From: an uncultured Bacteroidota bacterium
GTDB lineage: Bacteria; Bacteroidota; Bacteroidia; Bacteroidales; WCHB1-69
Length of the DNA stretch: 46,849 nucleotides
Direction: 5' to 3'
NCBI GenBank assembly: GCA_902774175.1
Contig: CACYHG010000010.1
Coordinates: forward strand, 1 to 46,849
The stretch's first letter is position 1; the number at the start of each line of letters is the position of its first letter. Both the position numbers and the translations under genes were made by a program. The notes beneath the pieces are model-generated. The model did no database searches and was not told the DNA's origin. It worked only from the letters and a program-made list of their open reading frames with translations. Positions 26,301 through 34,357 of this stretch are shown here, one piece after another.

Positions 26301-29300
26301 TTTCCGCCGACTTTGTGATGGATATGCTTGGTCGTTCCACTGTGGCTCCCAAGACCTATGTCATGGATGCCGTGAACGCTATCCCGACCGCCTTCAGCCA
26401 GGAGGTAGTGGGTGTCAAGGATTCCTTGAATTCTTTGATGCTGAAATATCTTGGTGGAAACACCATCCAATTCCGTCCGTTTGTGACCGACCCCGGTCTC
26501 TACACCTTCGACTTCACGTTGCGCGCTTGGAACGAGGTTACCAAGAAGGTTGCCGTTGAGAATGTATTGGCCGGTGCCAATGACGGTCAGGTCTGTACTG
26601 ATCTCTGGAACGGCCAAATCAACATTGCCATCGAGGAACCGACCATCAATGTCGATCCTGTCTTCCCGCAGGTGACCAACTTTGCGGACAGTGTTGATTA
26701 TCCTTTCTTCATTAAGACTACCAAGGGCAGCTACCTCTACACTGACGGTTATGTCCACTATAAGGTGTACCACATGGCCGACTCCAACGGCAATGTCGTT
26801 GACACCGCCATCACCGACCTCGGCAAATATGGTAAGATGAACTTCATCCATCCGATTCTCGGAACCATGTACTATGCCCCCAACTCCGGTGAAGGCACTG
26901 TGCCGACCCTCGACACCCTGTACAAACTGAAAACTATCCTCACCAACATTATGTGGTATGTTCCTGGAACCTACCGGATCGTCTATGACCTGGATATCGT
27001 CCCCAACTCAGTGGACATTCCTAAGGCCTACGACACTGTTGATATGGTTGTGAGAGGCAAGATCAAACCGCAACTGGTACTTTCCGGTTTCGATTCTTCC
27101 TTCCTCTATCCGACCAACATCGAACAGCAGTTTGATCTGCGTCTGATTTCCAACGACTACCTCTTCGATTATGGTGCAATCTTCTACTGCATGTACCACA
27201 ATGACACCGCTATCGATGAGCAGATGCTCAACAGCGTCTACGGTGATTTGAGTATTGACATCGCTAATGTCAACCTCTGCAACCTTCCTTTCGACGGTAA
27301 CATTCCGATGCATGCATACGGATGGATTCCTGGCAAACGCAATGGTTTGGATTATATCCGGTTGGGTATCTTCGATCCTGCCATTATGAACATCAACGCC
27401 AACTTCAAGGAGCCGGGTGAATACAAGATTGTCTTCAATCTGTATCTCTGGGATACCGCGAATTCAACGGTTGCATGTGAAGATCCGATTGGTCTTGTGA
27501 ACGCCGGTTCGAAGGGTATGCCTACCATCATCATCACCCGCGATTCCCTGATTATCCATGTCGTTGAGAGACCTAATGTTCCTGTTGTCACTGTCACTCC
27601 GCAGCCTTGCGATCCTGATGTCGCAGTTCCGACATCCGTCGAGCAGGTGTATGACGTTAATGTCTCTGCCGGTGACTACAAAGATGTGAACGCTACCATC
27701 CGTTATGAAATCTTGCGTAACGGTGTTCCTATGACCAACTTGGCTCCTTACGGCACGATGCAGGTTTCCAAGAACGGCATTGTCGGCCAGGTGACGGCTG
27801 CAAGCGGTTTCCTGAATGTCGGCGGTGTGACCAATGTCCCGCTGTTGGTGCTTGAGAGCTCCGTATTGAAGACCATGCTCACTTTCGACAGTGTCGGTCG
27901 TTACACGATGATCTACTCCATCTACGGTTGGGGTAACACCATCAACGCTCCTGCTGCCTATCTGAGCACTGACACTATCAACATCAATGTTGTTGACAGG
28001 GTTATGCCTACCACCCAGACCACACTCACCACTGTCGCCCGTCCTCTGCATGCACTGGATACCTTCAAGGTTTACATGCACGCTGCCGAGTACGAGTATG
28101 TCATGGGTCGTGTCGCGGTCAAACTGTACTACAGTCCTGACAGCGGTAGGACAATGACTCCGATTAACAATGTGAGCGACTTCGGTGCCACCTCCGTGCT
28201 TCTGAACGGTTCTGGTATGGGTTACAACATGATGGGTTACACGCCTCTCACCACACACATGGATACCATTCCTTCCAGCCGCTTCGTCCGTTTGGGCGCA
28301 GCCGCAGGTATGCCGGTTGAAGTGATTTCCCAGTGGGACAGCGTCGGTACCTATATCTATACCTATGAAATCCTGCAATGGGACTGCTACGATTCCACCA
28401 AGCTTGATCAGACGACCTATCAGCATCGTCCTATCTACGGTGAAATCAGCCAGGCCGGTGGTCATGCCGTCAACGTGCTCTATCGCGACACTCTGATGAT
28501 GCATGTCTATCCGCAGTACCTGTTTGTGGAAGATTCCATTGAGCTTTGCGCCAATGAGCTTCCGTATCAGTACAACGACCAGTACATGATTTCCAACTCC
28601 ATCATCAAGGATGCCTCCGGCGCCACCATCCAGGGCACCGTCAGAGACACCCTGGTGCTCCCGATGAAGTCCGTACACGGTTTGGACAGCATTGTCTATC
28701 TGTATGTCCAAGTCAATCCTGTGTATGAAATCACTCTGTATGACACTGTGAACACTTTGGGTGCCTACACCAGACACGGCTTTAACGAGACCTTCTACAT
28801 GCAGGGCAACTATGTGCTGCGTCAGGTCAACCAGACTGTTAAAGAATGCGACAGCGTTGTTATCGACTCCGTACTGGTCGCCCCCAGCTTTGTGTTCAAC
28901 GACACTATCACAATCTGCAGCGATGCAATGCCTTATACTTGGCGTAACCAGAATCTGGCCACTGCCGGTATGCATTACGATTCTCTGAAGACCATCTATG
29001 GCGCTGACAGTGTCTACACGTTGCTCCTGAATGTTGATCCTACATATTATTATTATGACACCATCAATGTTCCGATGTGGAACACCGCTTCTGTGTACAG
29101 CAACATTCCTACTGTTACATTGCCTTACACTTATGCGAAGCACATGGGTGCCACCTATGTGTGCGATTCCATCGGTGACTTTGAATTCCACTTCAAGACT
29201 GTCAATGGCTGCGACAGCATCGCCTATGTGAACGTTAACGCCTATCCGATGATGCGGACCATCGCCGACCTGAACGGCAACCGCTCCAACAAGCAGATCT

Positions 29301-32300
29301 ACTGCTACGGAGACACCGTTAACCTGAACATTGCCGTTGACAACACCTATGGAGCTGGCGGAATTGTGTACGCCTTTGCCAACACCAATCCGAACATCGG
29401 TCTTGCCACTGTCGGAACAGGCAGCACGACCCAGTTCGTTGCGTTGAACAAGACGAACATTCCTCAGGAAGCCACTCTGATCATGGGTGCCGTTGTGAAG
29501 CACATGGGAAGCCGCAGTGTTGATGTGTACGAAACCTACACGAACACTCTGTACTCGACCGAGGTTCTGGCAGACTCCTGCATGGATGTCGCCCGTCCTG
29601 ACACAATTCATGTGATGGTGATGCCGAAGTATGAGTACTTCGACACGGTGACAATCTGCAGCAGCAGCAAGTCCGGTATGCCTGAACTGCCTTACGCTTG
29701 GCAGAACCAGATTCTGACCTCTCCGGGCAACTACACTGCAAGCTATGCCAGCGTGATTGGCGGATGCGACAGTGTCTACCATCTGGTGCTGAATGTCAAT
29801 CCTTCCTACCACTACTATGACACCATCAATGTTCCGATGTGGAACACCGCCTCCGTGTACAGCAACATTCCTACCGTGAAGCTGCCTTACACCTATGCGG
29901 TCCATCAGGGAGTCAGCTATGTCTGCGATTCCATCGGTGACTTTGAATTCAACTTCAAGACTGTTGACGGCTGCGACAGCATCGCCTATGTGAACGTCAA
30001 CTCCTATCCGATGATGCGGACTATCGCTGACCTGAACGGTAACCGTTCCAACAAGCAGATCTACTGCTACGGAGACACCGTTAACCTGAACATCGCCGTT
30101 GACAACACCTATGGAGCTGGTGGAATTGTGTATGCCTTTGCCAACACCAATCCGAACATTGGCCTTGCCACTGTCGGAACAGGCAGCACGACCCAGTTCG
30201 TTGCGTTGAACAATACGAACATTCCTCAGGAAGCCACTCTGATCATGGGTGCTATCGTGAAGCACATGGGAAGCCGTAGCGTCGATGTGTTCGAAACCTA
30301 CACGAACACTCTGTACTCGACCGAGGTTCTGTTAGACTCCTGCATGGATGTCGCACGTCCTGACACTATCCATGTGATGGTGATGCCGAAGTATGAGTAC
30401 TTCGACACGGCGATCGTCTGCAGCAATGAACTGGCTAACTTCCAGTGGCAGGGCATGTACATGCTCGCTGCCGGTGACTACGACACCACCTATGCCAGCG
30501 TGATTGGCGGATGCGACAGCACCTACCATCTCCACCTGATTGTAAATCCTGCCTATCTGCACCAGACCGACCATGTTGAGCTTTGCGCCAACCAGCTGCC
30601 GTATGAATACAACAACAGCGGCCGCTACATCACCGACGCGATCCTCACCAATGCCGTTCCTGGTTTCGATGTGAGGGATACCGTGATCTTCAACTTCCAG
30701 ACTGTTGAAGGCTGCGACAGTATCATCTATGTCGGTGTGACGGTCCATCCGTTGTTCACCACCACGATGAAGGACACTGTCTGCGGTCTCGGCACTTATG
30801 CGAAGAACGGCTTCAATGAGACCTTCACAGAGGTTGGCGTGCATGTGATCAGCCGCGTGGATACGACCGTTTACGGTTGCGACAGCACTATCATCGACAC
30901 TGTGATTGTTTCCGCTCCGTTTGTCCAGTATGACACTATGAGCATCTGCTCCAGCATGCTGCCGTACACATGGCACGGACGTAGCCTGAACAACATGGGA
31001 ACACATTACGACTCGCTGACCAACAGGTATGGTTGCGACAGTGTGTATGTCCTGACTCTGATCAGCTTCCCGACCTACTTGAACCAGTGGGATTCCGTTG
31101 AACTGTGCGCCACCGCAATTCCTTACAACTTCAGGAATTCCGGCCGCTACATCACGGCTACTCCGAGAATCCAGCTGGGCATCATGCAGAACACGGATGC
31201 TATTGACACCTTCAAGTTCCATTACTACACGGTTCACGGCTGCGACAGTATCGTCTATGTGCGTGCTCTGGTCCACCCGACCTACATGACCATCCTGACT
31301 GATACCGCCTGCATCGGCAACTACAACAAGCATGGATTCAACGAGGTGATCACAACTCCGGGCTTCAAGCAGTTCAGCAAGAAGTACTATACCGTCAACG
31401 GTTGCGACAGTGTGGTCAACCTGACTGTCTATGTTGCTCCGAACTACTACTTCAAGGTTTCTGAGTCCATCTGCGCCGGTGTGCCTTATCTGAACCATGG
31501 CCTCAGCTTCGTGAAAGACACGGCTGGTGACTATATGGTCCGGTACAATGGCCGCACCGTGCTTGGCTGCGACAGTATCATTGACATCAAACTGACGGTC
31601 TATCCTTCCTACAGCAAACCTTCCGCTTGGACACACCTGTATCCTTCGGTCTGCAGAGGTGAGACCTATTCCTTGAATGGCTTCTATGTTGCCACGCGCA
31701 ACCTGCCCGCCAACAAGCACGTCCATAACGACACCAACATCTACAAGACTGTGAATGGTTGCGACAGTGTTGTCCACCTGCAGCTGACCATCAACGACTC
31801 GGTGGTGAAACGCTACAGCGCCTCCATCTGCCTTGGTGATCGCTATATGGCCAACGGCTTCTCCGCACAGCCCACTTCCGCCGGTGTGTTTGTCTACACG
31901 AATGCCCGTATCGGTAAGAACGGTTGCGACAGTACGGCTATCCTGACCCTGACGGTCGGACAGACCTACAACACCACCTTCTACGATGAGGTGTGCGAAG
32001 GCGAGCTCTATCAGAAGCATGGTTTCAGCACCATCGTGACTACCAACGGAACTCGTCTGACCCACAACTACAAATCGCAGCGTCTGAACGGCTGTGACAG
32101 TATCATCACTGTGGTTCTGACAGTCCATCCGAAGGGTGTTGCTCCTATTATCAATGATTACATCTGCAGAGAAGAGGGTGTGTACAACAAGAACGGTTTC
32201 AGCGTTGTGCTTCCTGCCGGTCTGAAGAGCATTGCAGTGAATGACACTCTGCACACTGTCTTCGGTTGCGACAGTATCCGCTCCCTGCATCTGGACATCT

Positions 32301-33334
32301 ACGACGGTAAGGACACGAATATCGTAGCCAGCGTCTGCGAAGGCGAACGCTATCACACCTATGGATTCGACACCACCATCTATGTGCCGGGCGTGTATCA
32401 CTTCAAACATTCCTTGAAGACGACCCACGGTTGCGACAGCAACATCACTCTCACCTTGACGGTCAAGCCGACTTACACCAGCTATCTGACTGTCAACATC
32501 TGCCAGGGTGATTCCATCAACTATGGTGGCAAGTTCTACGGTGCCGGCACGCACAAGATTGTGTACGCCCATACCGCCAATGTATGCGACAGCATCCTCT
32601 GGCTGACGGTCAACGCCAATCCTTTGATGCGTGAGACCCAGAATGTGAGAATCTGCCGCAATGTCCAGGGTTACTACACGTTCAAGGGCCAGAATCTGAC
32701 TCAGTCCGGTGTCTACTACGATACCATTCCGTACAACGGCTGCTACAAGATTATCACCCTGAACCTGACCTTCATCGATACGGCATCCCGTCCGACCTTC
32801 ATCAACGGTCCGATGAACATCTACAACGCTGGTAACTACAACTACACCTGCGACACTGTTCCTTACAATGTCACTGGCGGTATTCCTGCGGTGGATGCCT
32901 ATCTGTGGGAGACTTCTGACACCACTTGGACTGTGGTCACCTCCAACATGGAAAATGCCACGATCAACATTCCGAAACCGGGTAGCGGATTCATCTATGT
33001 CTCCGTCCACAACGAGTGCGGCTATTCCTCCAAGACTTCCTTGAAGGTCTTCGCCAAAGTCAGCGTGGTTGACGCCGAATCGGACAATGCCGATGTCAAT
33101 ATCTTCCCGAACCCGACCAACGCCGACTACAGCATCCGCATCAACGGCATGGAGGGCAAGACTCAGATCAGCATCGCCGACCTGACCGGAAGAATCATCA
33201 TGCGTGACAATGTTGAGGTCTCTGTGATGGACAACACGTTCCACTACAGTGCCGAGAACTACCCGAAGGGTGTCTACCTGATTTCGATCCTCAACGGTGA
33301 CAAGACCGTGGTGAAGAAACTGGTTGTCCAGTAA
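20357..33334 (+). CDS. Giant secreted repeat protein with type IX secretion C-terminal sorting domain
   Basis: The 4325-residue protein was not recognised as a named family. A signal peptide spans ~1-21 ('FTLLMVGILLFGSIHG'). Residues ~22-2720 are Ig-like beta modules marked by a 'DYG' turn ('NVNDYGYFSM', 'NVSDYGNLSV') and a 'W...G.Y.' strand. Residues ~2725-4135 are about 20 modules of ~50-80 residues ending in 'GCDS' plus a beta strand ('GCDSVVHLQLTIND'), mostly with a second Cys near the start ('SICLGDRYMANGF'), suggesting one disulfide per module. A PKD/Ig-like domain follows, then a type A T9SS sorting domain (~4247-4325: 'NIFPNPTNADY', 'GKTQISIADLTGR', 'YPKGVYLISI'). It is likely exported and anchored at the surface as adhesin, filament or coat (inference). 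It avoids TTA, CTA and TCA codons over long stretches. Confidence 0.88.
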   Translation: MKWFKFTLLMVGILLFGSIHGQTPPKLSMQVQKGIGFGADPDLYRILDTNVIDISVNPGSYGDKVVSLSYVIKKDGQVINNLADYGSVDLNLPGVPNYSPNYDPWSVFDDTTFRVKNAQGDIPSMNFCYQDYQRLWPDGLSLRLLVSRKLQLRIVWKVPGTYTIEWVLNERDSVFDNRGRLVSQFIRLTPYIYETFNTKKGAALMKDTMTMVLRAPAMSYVFPDTIDTYDSTVRPLDIKAYSYVDQKGFVAYQVDRANLGSTAYRTVSSNSGLYPYGNICISSTDAHGIENTQYSTCLSGIGLFGGSGNHAFGSIGKLDTLNNMVYTEMYQEGNYRIFLWMVHEYKGAYDTLVADTVYFVVKKKIRPIVHFLPEVPVRLSVGAEFFGTVEFKANDFADTTGKISFVVKKDGVEIPASQLAQYGYLQIGDKVLSDGKTAYPTNSTILLGRCDTTLRIDAKWKVTGSYTIEAYEDHYVNGAFRRHLAGDTLTLNVDGRRLPFLVLYPYRYPDTVINYTKDAYYWFDLMKENGWDYRNEWVDLKYEIAYSNDGTNWDTTTYNFDELGFMLVKPRLNGGTIVENDTIHYYNGMFPFTKVGNNEDAVIRLGSLDTATRVDIQFRKAGFYRIVYSFEQWLYPQMGPNTFIGGQYRYNSMPVAWISHDTTIFHIKDSVLPKGELVPSVVNLGTDIDFHVGVRMDAGSYQYSNYTVPTYINYELAKKDANGVYRTVTNVNDYGYFSMTYRGQTISGKGKGRIPQPHLSTYLLDVLHNDTLHIDFRCNHDQAGDYSMRIQIMQFDTHRYEYPDTIRHGLLHDTTFYFTFDSLKLPTLTVDPNNWDPYCVGADYFHEITLRANGYANMISDIEYEIFRNGVPVTNVNDYATFHIGDLNITQGKGVIPYNPVKMGLLDTAIMSIVTWDSTGLYEVAYKLRGYVDGVQIVEFLRDTFRARVISRPLPFLVLYPYKYPDKIINYTKDAYYWFDLMKENGWEFRREYVDLHYDIAYSTDSVRWDTAGLVFDDHGYMIVVPKLNSPAGVSIPEYDTLHTWAGRFPMKDTLQDRLIRLGALDTCTRVDIQFKKAGYYRIIYNFRLYNYPVMGPNSFVGNLSNHPEVRMIALLSHDTTIFHVKDSVLPKGELVPNMLTMGTEVQYHVGMKMDAGSYQYSKYTCPVYINYELSKKDGNGVYQTVTNVADYGYFSMSYDGKSLVGKAKGRIPEPHLSTYLLDVLHNDTLHIRFMCKEGQAGDYSMRIQIIQFDTNRYRYPDTIRHGLLHDSIYYFTFEELERPTVTLDPDPENERCLIKGADYTMDAIIDAKDYKDSTVNVAYSIYFKGPNDNQYSLVTNVSDYGNLSVNNIPVVSGTGMIPTNPFVLQQNMTFPVEMNWKEEGDYRFVYELKGYVSGMPVMSFYTDTFSISVCEYALPSFVILPDPIYSNDSNGFGDNFDYHFVSRANAGDLGNEPMWLITDWSFEDLTTGTITPMAKLSDQNAAATITYKGVTHTVVNGKDTLGSASQPMSFWTTDNIYPVLLFGNIGNYHLNMKLYTIRYGKAFAKVLDTTLVIRARDVDSVTFNADEIQNHVDTVDPYVTHVDSTFKINFLTSDRYADTIDPYVSVDYRVIYTSLDSSIVDSVITGDFSDFGHLKLKWKNQTLTFANGCGSIPGDAAESAMFSSLRLRDLLKDTLDFVPNVHPMGYYTFEFVAREWRDTAGLPPYVLPNGASALTKAQSMQVATVSRTFSFTVEYRAKYPTVDMIATNEDSIVHTSFDIECGQEYKPNTVYTFDFICHPNSFPDSLAGLFFQVYKDGVKMLTAAELAQCVDSLSFTFRNHTVNITVPVGNLAHLFTGVDSLMLGRVYDPVTGDITPITMTVRWKENASGNYMITGLLLEYVNGVRSNIGLSHTTCYFVVKDNPAVTITTASILNDPTVRVINNDTNYYPAYDTLVFDINIDPKAYANDYTSLDLTVYYQKDSNSTPVVVDTLSKIGLSADFVMDMLGRSTVAPKTYVMDAVNAIPTAFSQEVVGVKDSLNSLMLKYLGGNTIQFRPFVTDPGLYTFDFTLRAWNEVTKKVAVENVLAGANDGQVCTDLWNGQINIAIEEPTINVDPVFPQVTNFADSVDYPFFIKTTKGSYLYTDGYVHYKVYHMADSNGNVVDTAITDLGKYGKMNFIHPILGTMYYAPNSGEGTVPTLDTLYKLKTILTNIMWYVPGTYRIVYDLDIVPNSVDIPKAYDTVDMVVRGKIKPQLVLSGFDSSFLYPTNIEQQFDLRLISNDYLFDYGAIFYCMYHNDTAIDEQMLNSVYGDLSIDIANVNLCNLPFDGNIPMHAYGWIPGKRNGLDYIRLGIFDPAIMNINANFKEPGEYKIVFNLYLWDTANSTVACEDPIGLVNAGSKGMPTIIITRDSLIIHVVERPNVPVVTVTPQPCDPDVAVPTSVEQVYDVNVSAGDYKDVNATIRYEILRNGVPMTNLAPYGTMQVSKNGIVGQVTAASGFLNVGGVTNVPLLVLESSVLKTMLTFDSVGRYTMIYSIYGWGNTINAPAAYLSTDTININVVDRVMPTTQTTLTTVARPLHALDTFKVYMHAAEYEYVMGRVAVKLYYSPDSGRTMTPINNVSDFGATSVLLNGSGMGYNMMGYTPLTTHMDTIPSSRFVRLGAAAGMPVEVISQWDSVGTYIYTYEILQWDCYDSTKLDQTTYQHRPIYGEISQAGGHAVNVLYRDTLMMHVYPQYLFVEDSIELCANELPYQYNDQYMISNSIIKDASGATIQGTVRDTLVLPMKSVHGLDSIVYLYVQVNPVYEITLYDTVNTLGAYTRHGFNETFYMQGNYVLRQVNQTVKECDSVVIDSVLVAPSFVFNDTITICSDAMPYTWRNQNLATAGMHYDSLKTIYGADSVYTLLLNVDPTYYYYDTINVPMWNTASVYSNIPTVTLPYTYAKHMGATYVCDSIGDFEFHFKTVNGCDSIAYVNVNAYPMMRTIADLNGNRSNKQIYCYGDTVNLNIAVDNTYGAGGIVYAFANTNPNIGLATVGTGSTTQFVALNKTNIPQEATLIMGAVVKHMGSRSVDVYETYTNTLYSTEVLADSCMDVARPDTIHVMVMPKYEYFDTVTICSSSKSGMPELPYAWQNQILTSPGNYTASYASVIGGCDSVYHLVLNVNPSYHYYDTINVPMWNTASVYSNIPTVKLPYTYAVHQGVSYVCDSIGDFEFNFKTVDGCDSIAYVNVNSYPMMRTIADLNGNRSNKQIYCYGDTVNLNIAVDNTYGAGGIVYAFANTNPNIGLATVGTGSTTQFVALNNTNIPQEATLIMGAIVKHMGSRSVDVFETYTNTLYSTEVLLDSCMDVARPDTIHVMVMPKYEYFDTAIVCSNELANFQWQGMYMLAAGDYDTTYASVIGGCDSTYHLHLIVNPAYLHQTDHVELCANQLPYEYNNSGRYITDAILTNAVPGFDVRDTVIFNFQTVEGCDSIIYVGVTVHPLFTTTMKDTVCGLGTYAKNGFNETFTEVGVHVISRVDTTVYGCDSTIIDTVIVSAPFVQYDTMSICSSMLPYTWHGRSLNNMGTHYDSLTNRYGCDSVYVLTLISFPTYLNQWDSVELCATAIPYNFRNSGRYITATPRIQLGIMQNTDAIDTFKFHYYTVHGCDSIVYVRALVHPTYMTILTDTACIGNYNKHGFNEVITTPGFKQFSKKYYTVNGCDSVVNLTVYVAPNYYFKVSESICAGVPYLNHGLSFVKDTAGDYMVRYNGRTVLGCDSIIDIKLTVYPSYSKPSAWTHLYPSVCRGETYSLNGFYVATRNLPANKHVHNDTNIYKTVNGCDSVVHLQLTINDSVVKRYSASICLGDRYMANGFSAQPTSAGVFVYTNARIGKNGCDSTAILTLTVGQTYNTTFYDEVCEGELYQKHGFSTIVTTNGTRLTHNYKSQRLNGCDSIITVVLTVHPKGVAPIINDYICREEGVYNKNGFSVVLPAGLKSIAVNDTLHTVFGCDSIRSLHLDIYDGKDTNIVASVCEGERYHTYGFDTTIYVPGVYHFKHSLKTTHGCDSNITLTLTVKPTYTSYLTVNICQGDSINYGGKFYGAGTHKIVYAHTANVCDSILWLTVNANPLMRETQNVRICRNVQGYYTFKGQNLTQSGVYYDTIPYNGCYKIITLNLTFIDTASRPTFINGPMNIYNAGNYNYTCDTVPYNVTGGIPAVDAYLWETSDTTWTVVTSNMENATINIPKPGSGFIYVSVHNECGYSSKTSLKVFAKVSVVDAESDNADVNIFPNPTNADYSIRINGMEGKTQISIADLTGRIIMRDNVEVSVMDNTFHYSAENYPKGVYLISILNGDKTVVKKLVVQ
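21842..24219 (+). repeat. ~1.37-kb tandem duplication inside the giant gene
   Basis: Copy 1 begins near 21842 (residues ~496-830) and copy 2 near 23210 (~952-1288). The offset is 1368 bases at 'PFLVLYPY' and 1374 at 'HLSTYLLDVLHNDTLHI', so a few codons were gained between. Identical DNA stretches of about 50 bases occur (22627 and 24001). Each copy is followed by a related third module starting 'GADY' (~22870 and ~24256), so the repeat unit is three Ig-like modules. Confidence 0.85.
29045..30403 (+). repeat. 762-base near-identical tandem duplication inside the giant gene
   Basis: Blocks 29045-29641 and 29807-30403 align with a constant offset of 762 bases (254 codons). The proteins are almost identical ('NRSNKQIYCYGDTVNLNI', 'GTGSTTQFVALN', 'NTLYSTEVL'), and most base differences are synonymous. 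The intervening ~165 bases correspond to a further GCDS module. This is the most recent-looking duplication in the gene. Confidence 0.9.
33095..33331 (+). other. Type IX secretion C-terminal sorting domain of the giant protein
   Basis: The last ~79 residues carry 'NIFPNPTNADY', 'ISIADLTGRII', 'YPKGVYLISI' and end in basic 'KTVVKKLVVQ'. This is the type A (Por secretion) domain that directs passage through the outer membrane and is usually cleaved by the sortase-like PorU. Confidence 0.92.
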
Positions 33335-33356
33335 ACCCGAATAACTCTTCAAATTT

Positions 33357-33386
33357 AAGAGGGTACTCCGGTACCCTCTTTTTTTT
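33357..33386 (+). terminator. Intrinsic terminator after the giant gene
   Basis: A 10-bp perfect stem AAGAGGGTAC (33357-33366) / GTACCCTCTT (33371-33380) with TCCG loop runs into an unbroken T-tract to 33386. It isolates the giant gene from the porG operon. Confidence 0.93.
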
Positions 33387-33442
33387 ATTTTCCGGCATCG
33401 AAAAAAATTGCCGTTTAGGTGTATAGATGCCTAAATATTTTG

Positions 33443-33450
33443 TACCTTTG
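33443..33450 (+). promoter_or_regulatory. -7 promoter box for porG-uppS-bamA-skp
   Basis: TACCTTTG matches TAnnTTTG. The transcription start would fall near 33457, which favours translation from ATG 33501 over the ATG at 33465. Confidence 0.6.
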
Positions 33451-33500
33451 CAAATTCGATTCTTATGTTGAACCGAACCTTGAACCTAATACGATTGCTC

Positions 33501-34352
33501 ATGAAACGAATTGTGTTATTAATGTGTATCTGTTTCTCAGCCTTGCAGTTGTGTTTTTCACAAGTGTCTGAGATCGGTCTTTGTGTCGGTGGTTCCTTTT
33601 ACCTCGGAGACTTGAATCCGTCGGGTATGTTTGCCAAACTGCAGCCTGCAGGGGGAGCCATGTACCGGTATAACTTCAGTCCGCGTTGGGCGTTCAAGTC
33701 CACAGTGCTCTTTGGCAGCATGGAGGCCAGTGATGCGGAGACCAACGGAGGTGATCCCCGCGGCTTGAGTTTCCGCTCCCCGCTGTCTGAAATTGCCGCG
33801 GAATTTGAATTGAATTTCCTGAAATTGTACAACGAGCCCGGAAAGAACTATTTTTCTCCCTATCTGTTTGCCGGTGTTTCGCTCTTTTCCTTTAACCCTC
33901 AGGCCAAGTACAAGGACAAATGGTACGACTTGCAGCCGCTTGGCACAGAAGGGCAGGGGTTGGACGGATACAACCGCGACCGTTATGCGCTGACTGGTAT
34001 CGCTATCCCGTTTGGTCTGGGCTTCCGGTTCAATTTCCTATACTATTATTCCATCGGTTTTGAATGGGGTATGCGGAAAACATTCACCGACTACCTGGAC
34101 GATGTCAGCACAACATATGTAAACCATATCCGTCTTAACACGGAACGTTCGCCTTTGGTGGAGTATTTCTCGGATCCGGCCGCCACGAACGATGGACGTG
34201 AATACCATGAGGAGGGGACAGCGCGCGGCAATGACCAGACAACAGACTGGTATTCTTTTGCCAACCTGACCTTCTCATTCAAGTTCAATTACAACCACGG
34301 CTGCAATTATTTGTCCAAATCCCCGAAATTGAAGGTTGGGAAGAAAAAATAA
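33501..34352 (+). CDS. porG: PorG/DUF6089-type outer membrane beta-barrel protein (type IX secretion)
   Basis: The 283-residue protein starts with a signal peptide ('MKRIVLLMCICFSALQLCFS', cleaved before 'QVSEIG'). It continues with 'GGSFYLGDLNP' and alternating amphipathic strands ('FGLGFRFNFLYYYSIGFEWG'), the pattern of DUF6089 barrels. In Porphyromonas gingivalis the T9SS component PorG is of this type, and its gene lies next to uppS, bamA and OmpH/Skp genes; the same order is seen here, which is the main support for the name. PorG is thought to contact the periplasmic PorK/PorN ring. The upstream ATG at 33465 (12 codons) is less likely, given the promoter box and signal peptide. It could instead be a generic barrel of the same fold. 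Confidence 0.75.
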   Translation: MKRIVLLMCICFSALQLCFSQVSEIGLCVGGSFYLGDLNPSGMFAKLQPAGGAMYRYNFSPRWAFKSTVLFGSMEASDAETNGGDPRGLSFRSPLSEIAAEFELNFLKLYNEPGKNYFSPYLFAGVSLFSFNPQAKYKDKWYDLQPLGTEGQGLDGYNRDRYALTGIAIPFGLGFRFNFLYYYSIGFEWGMRKTFTDYLDDVSTTYVNHIRLNTERSPLVEYFSDPAATNDGREYHEEGTARGNDQTTDWYSFANLTFSFKFNYNHGCNYLSKSPKLKVGKKK

Positions 34353-34357
34353 CCGTG

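Noticed and set aside
21317..33352. Minus-strand open frames of 562 to 1006 codons within the giant gene
   Set aside because: They are exactly in codon register with the sense gene, lack signal peptides or known domains, and are His/Val/Gly-rich shadows produced by the scarcity of TTA, CTA and TCA codons.
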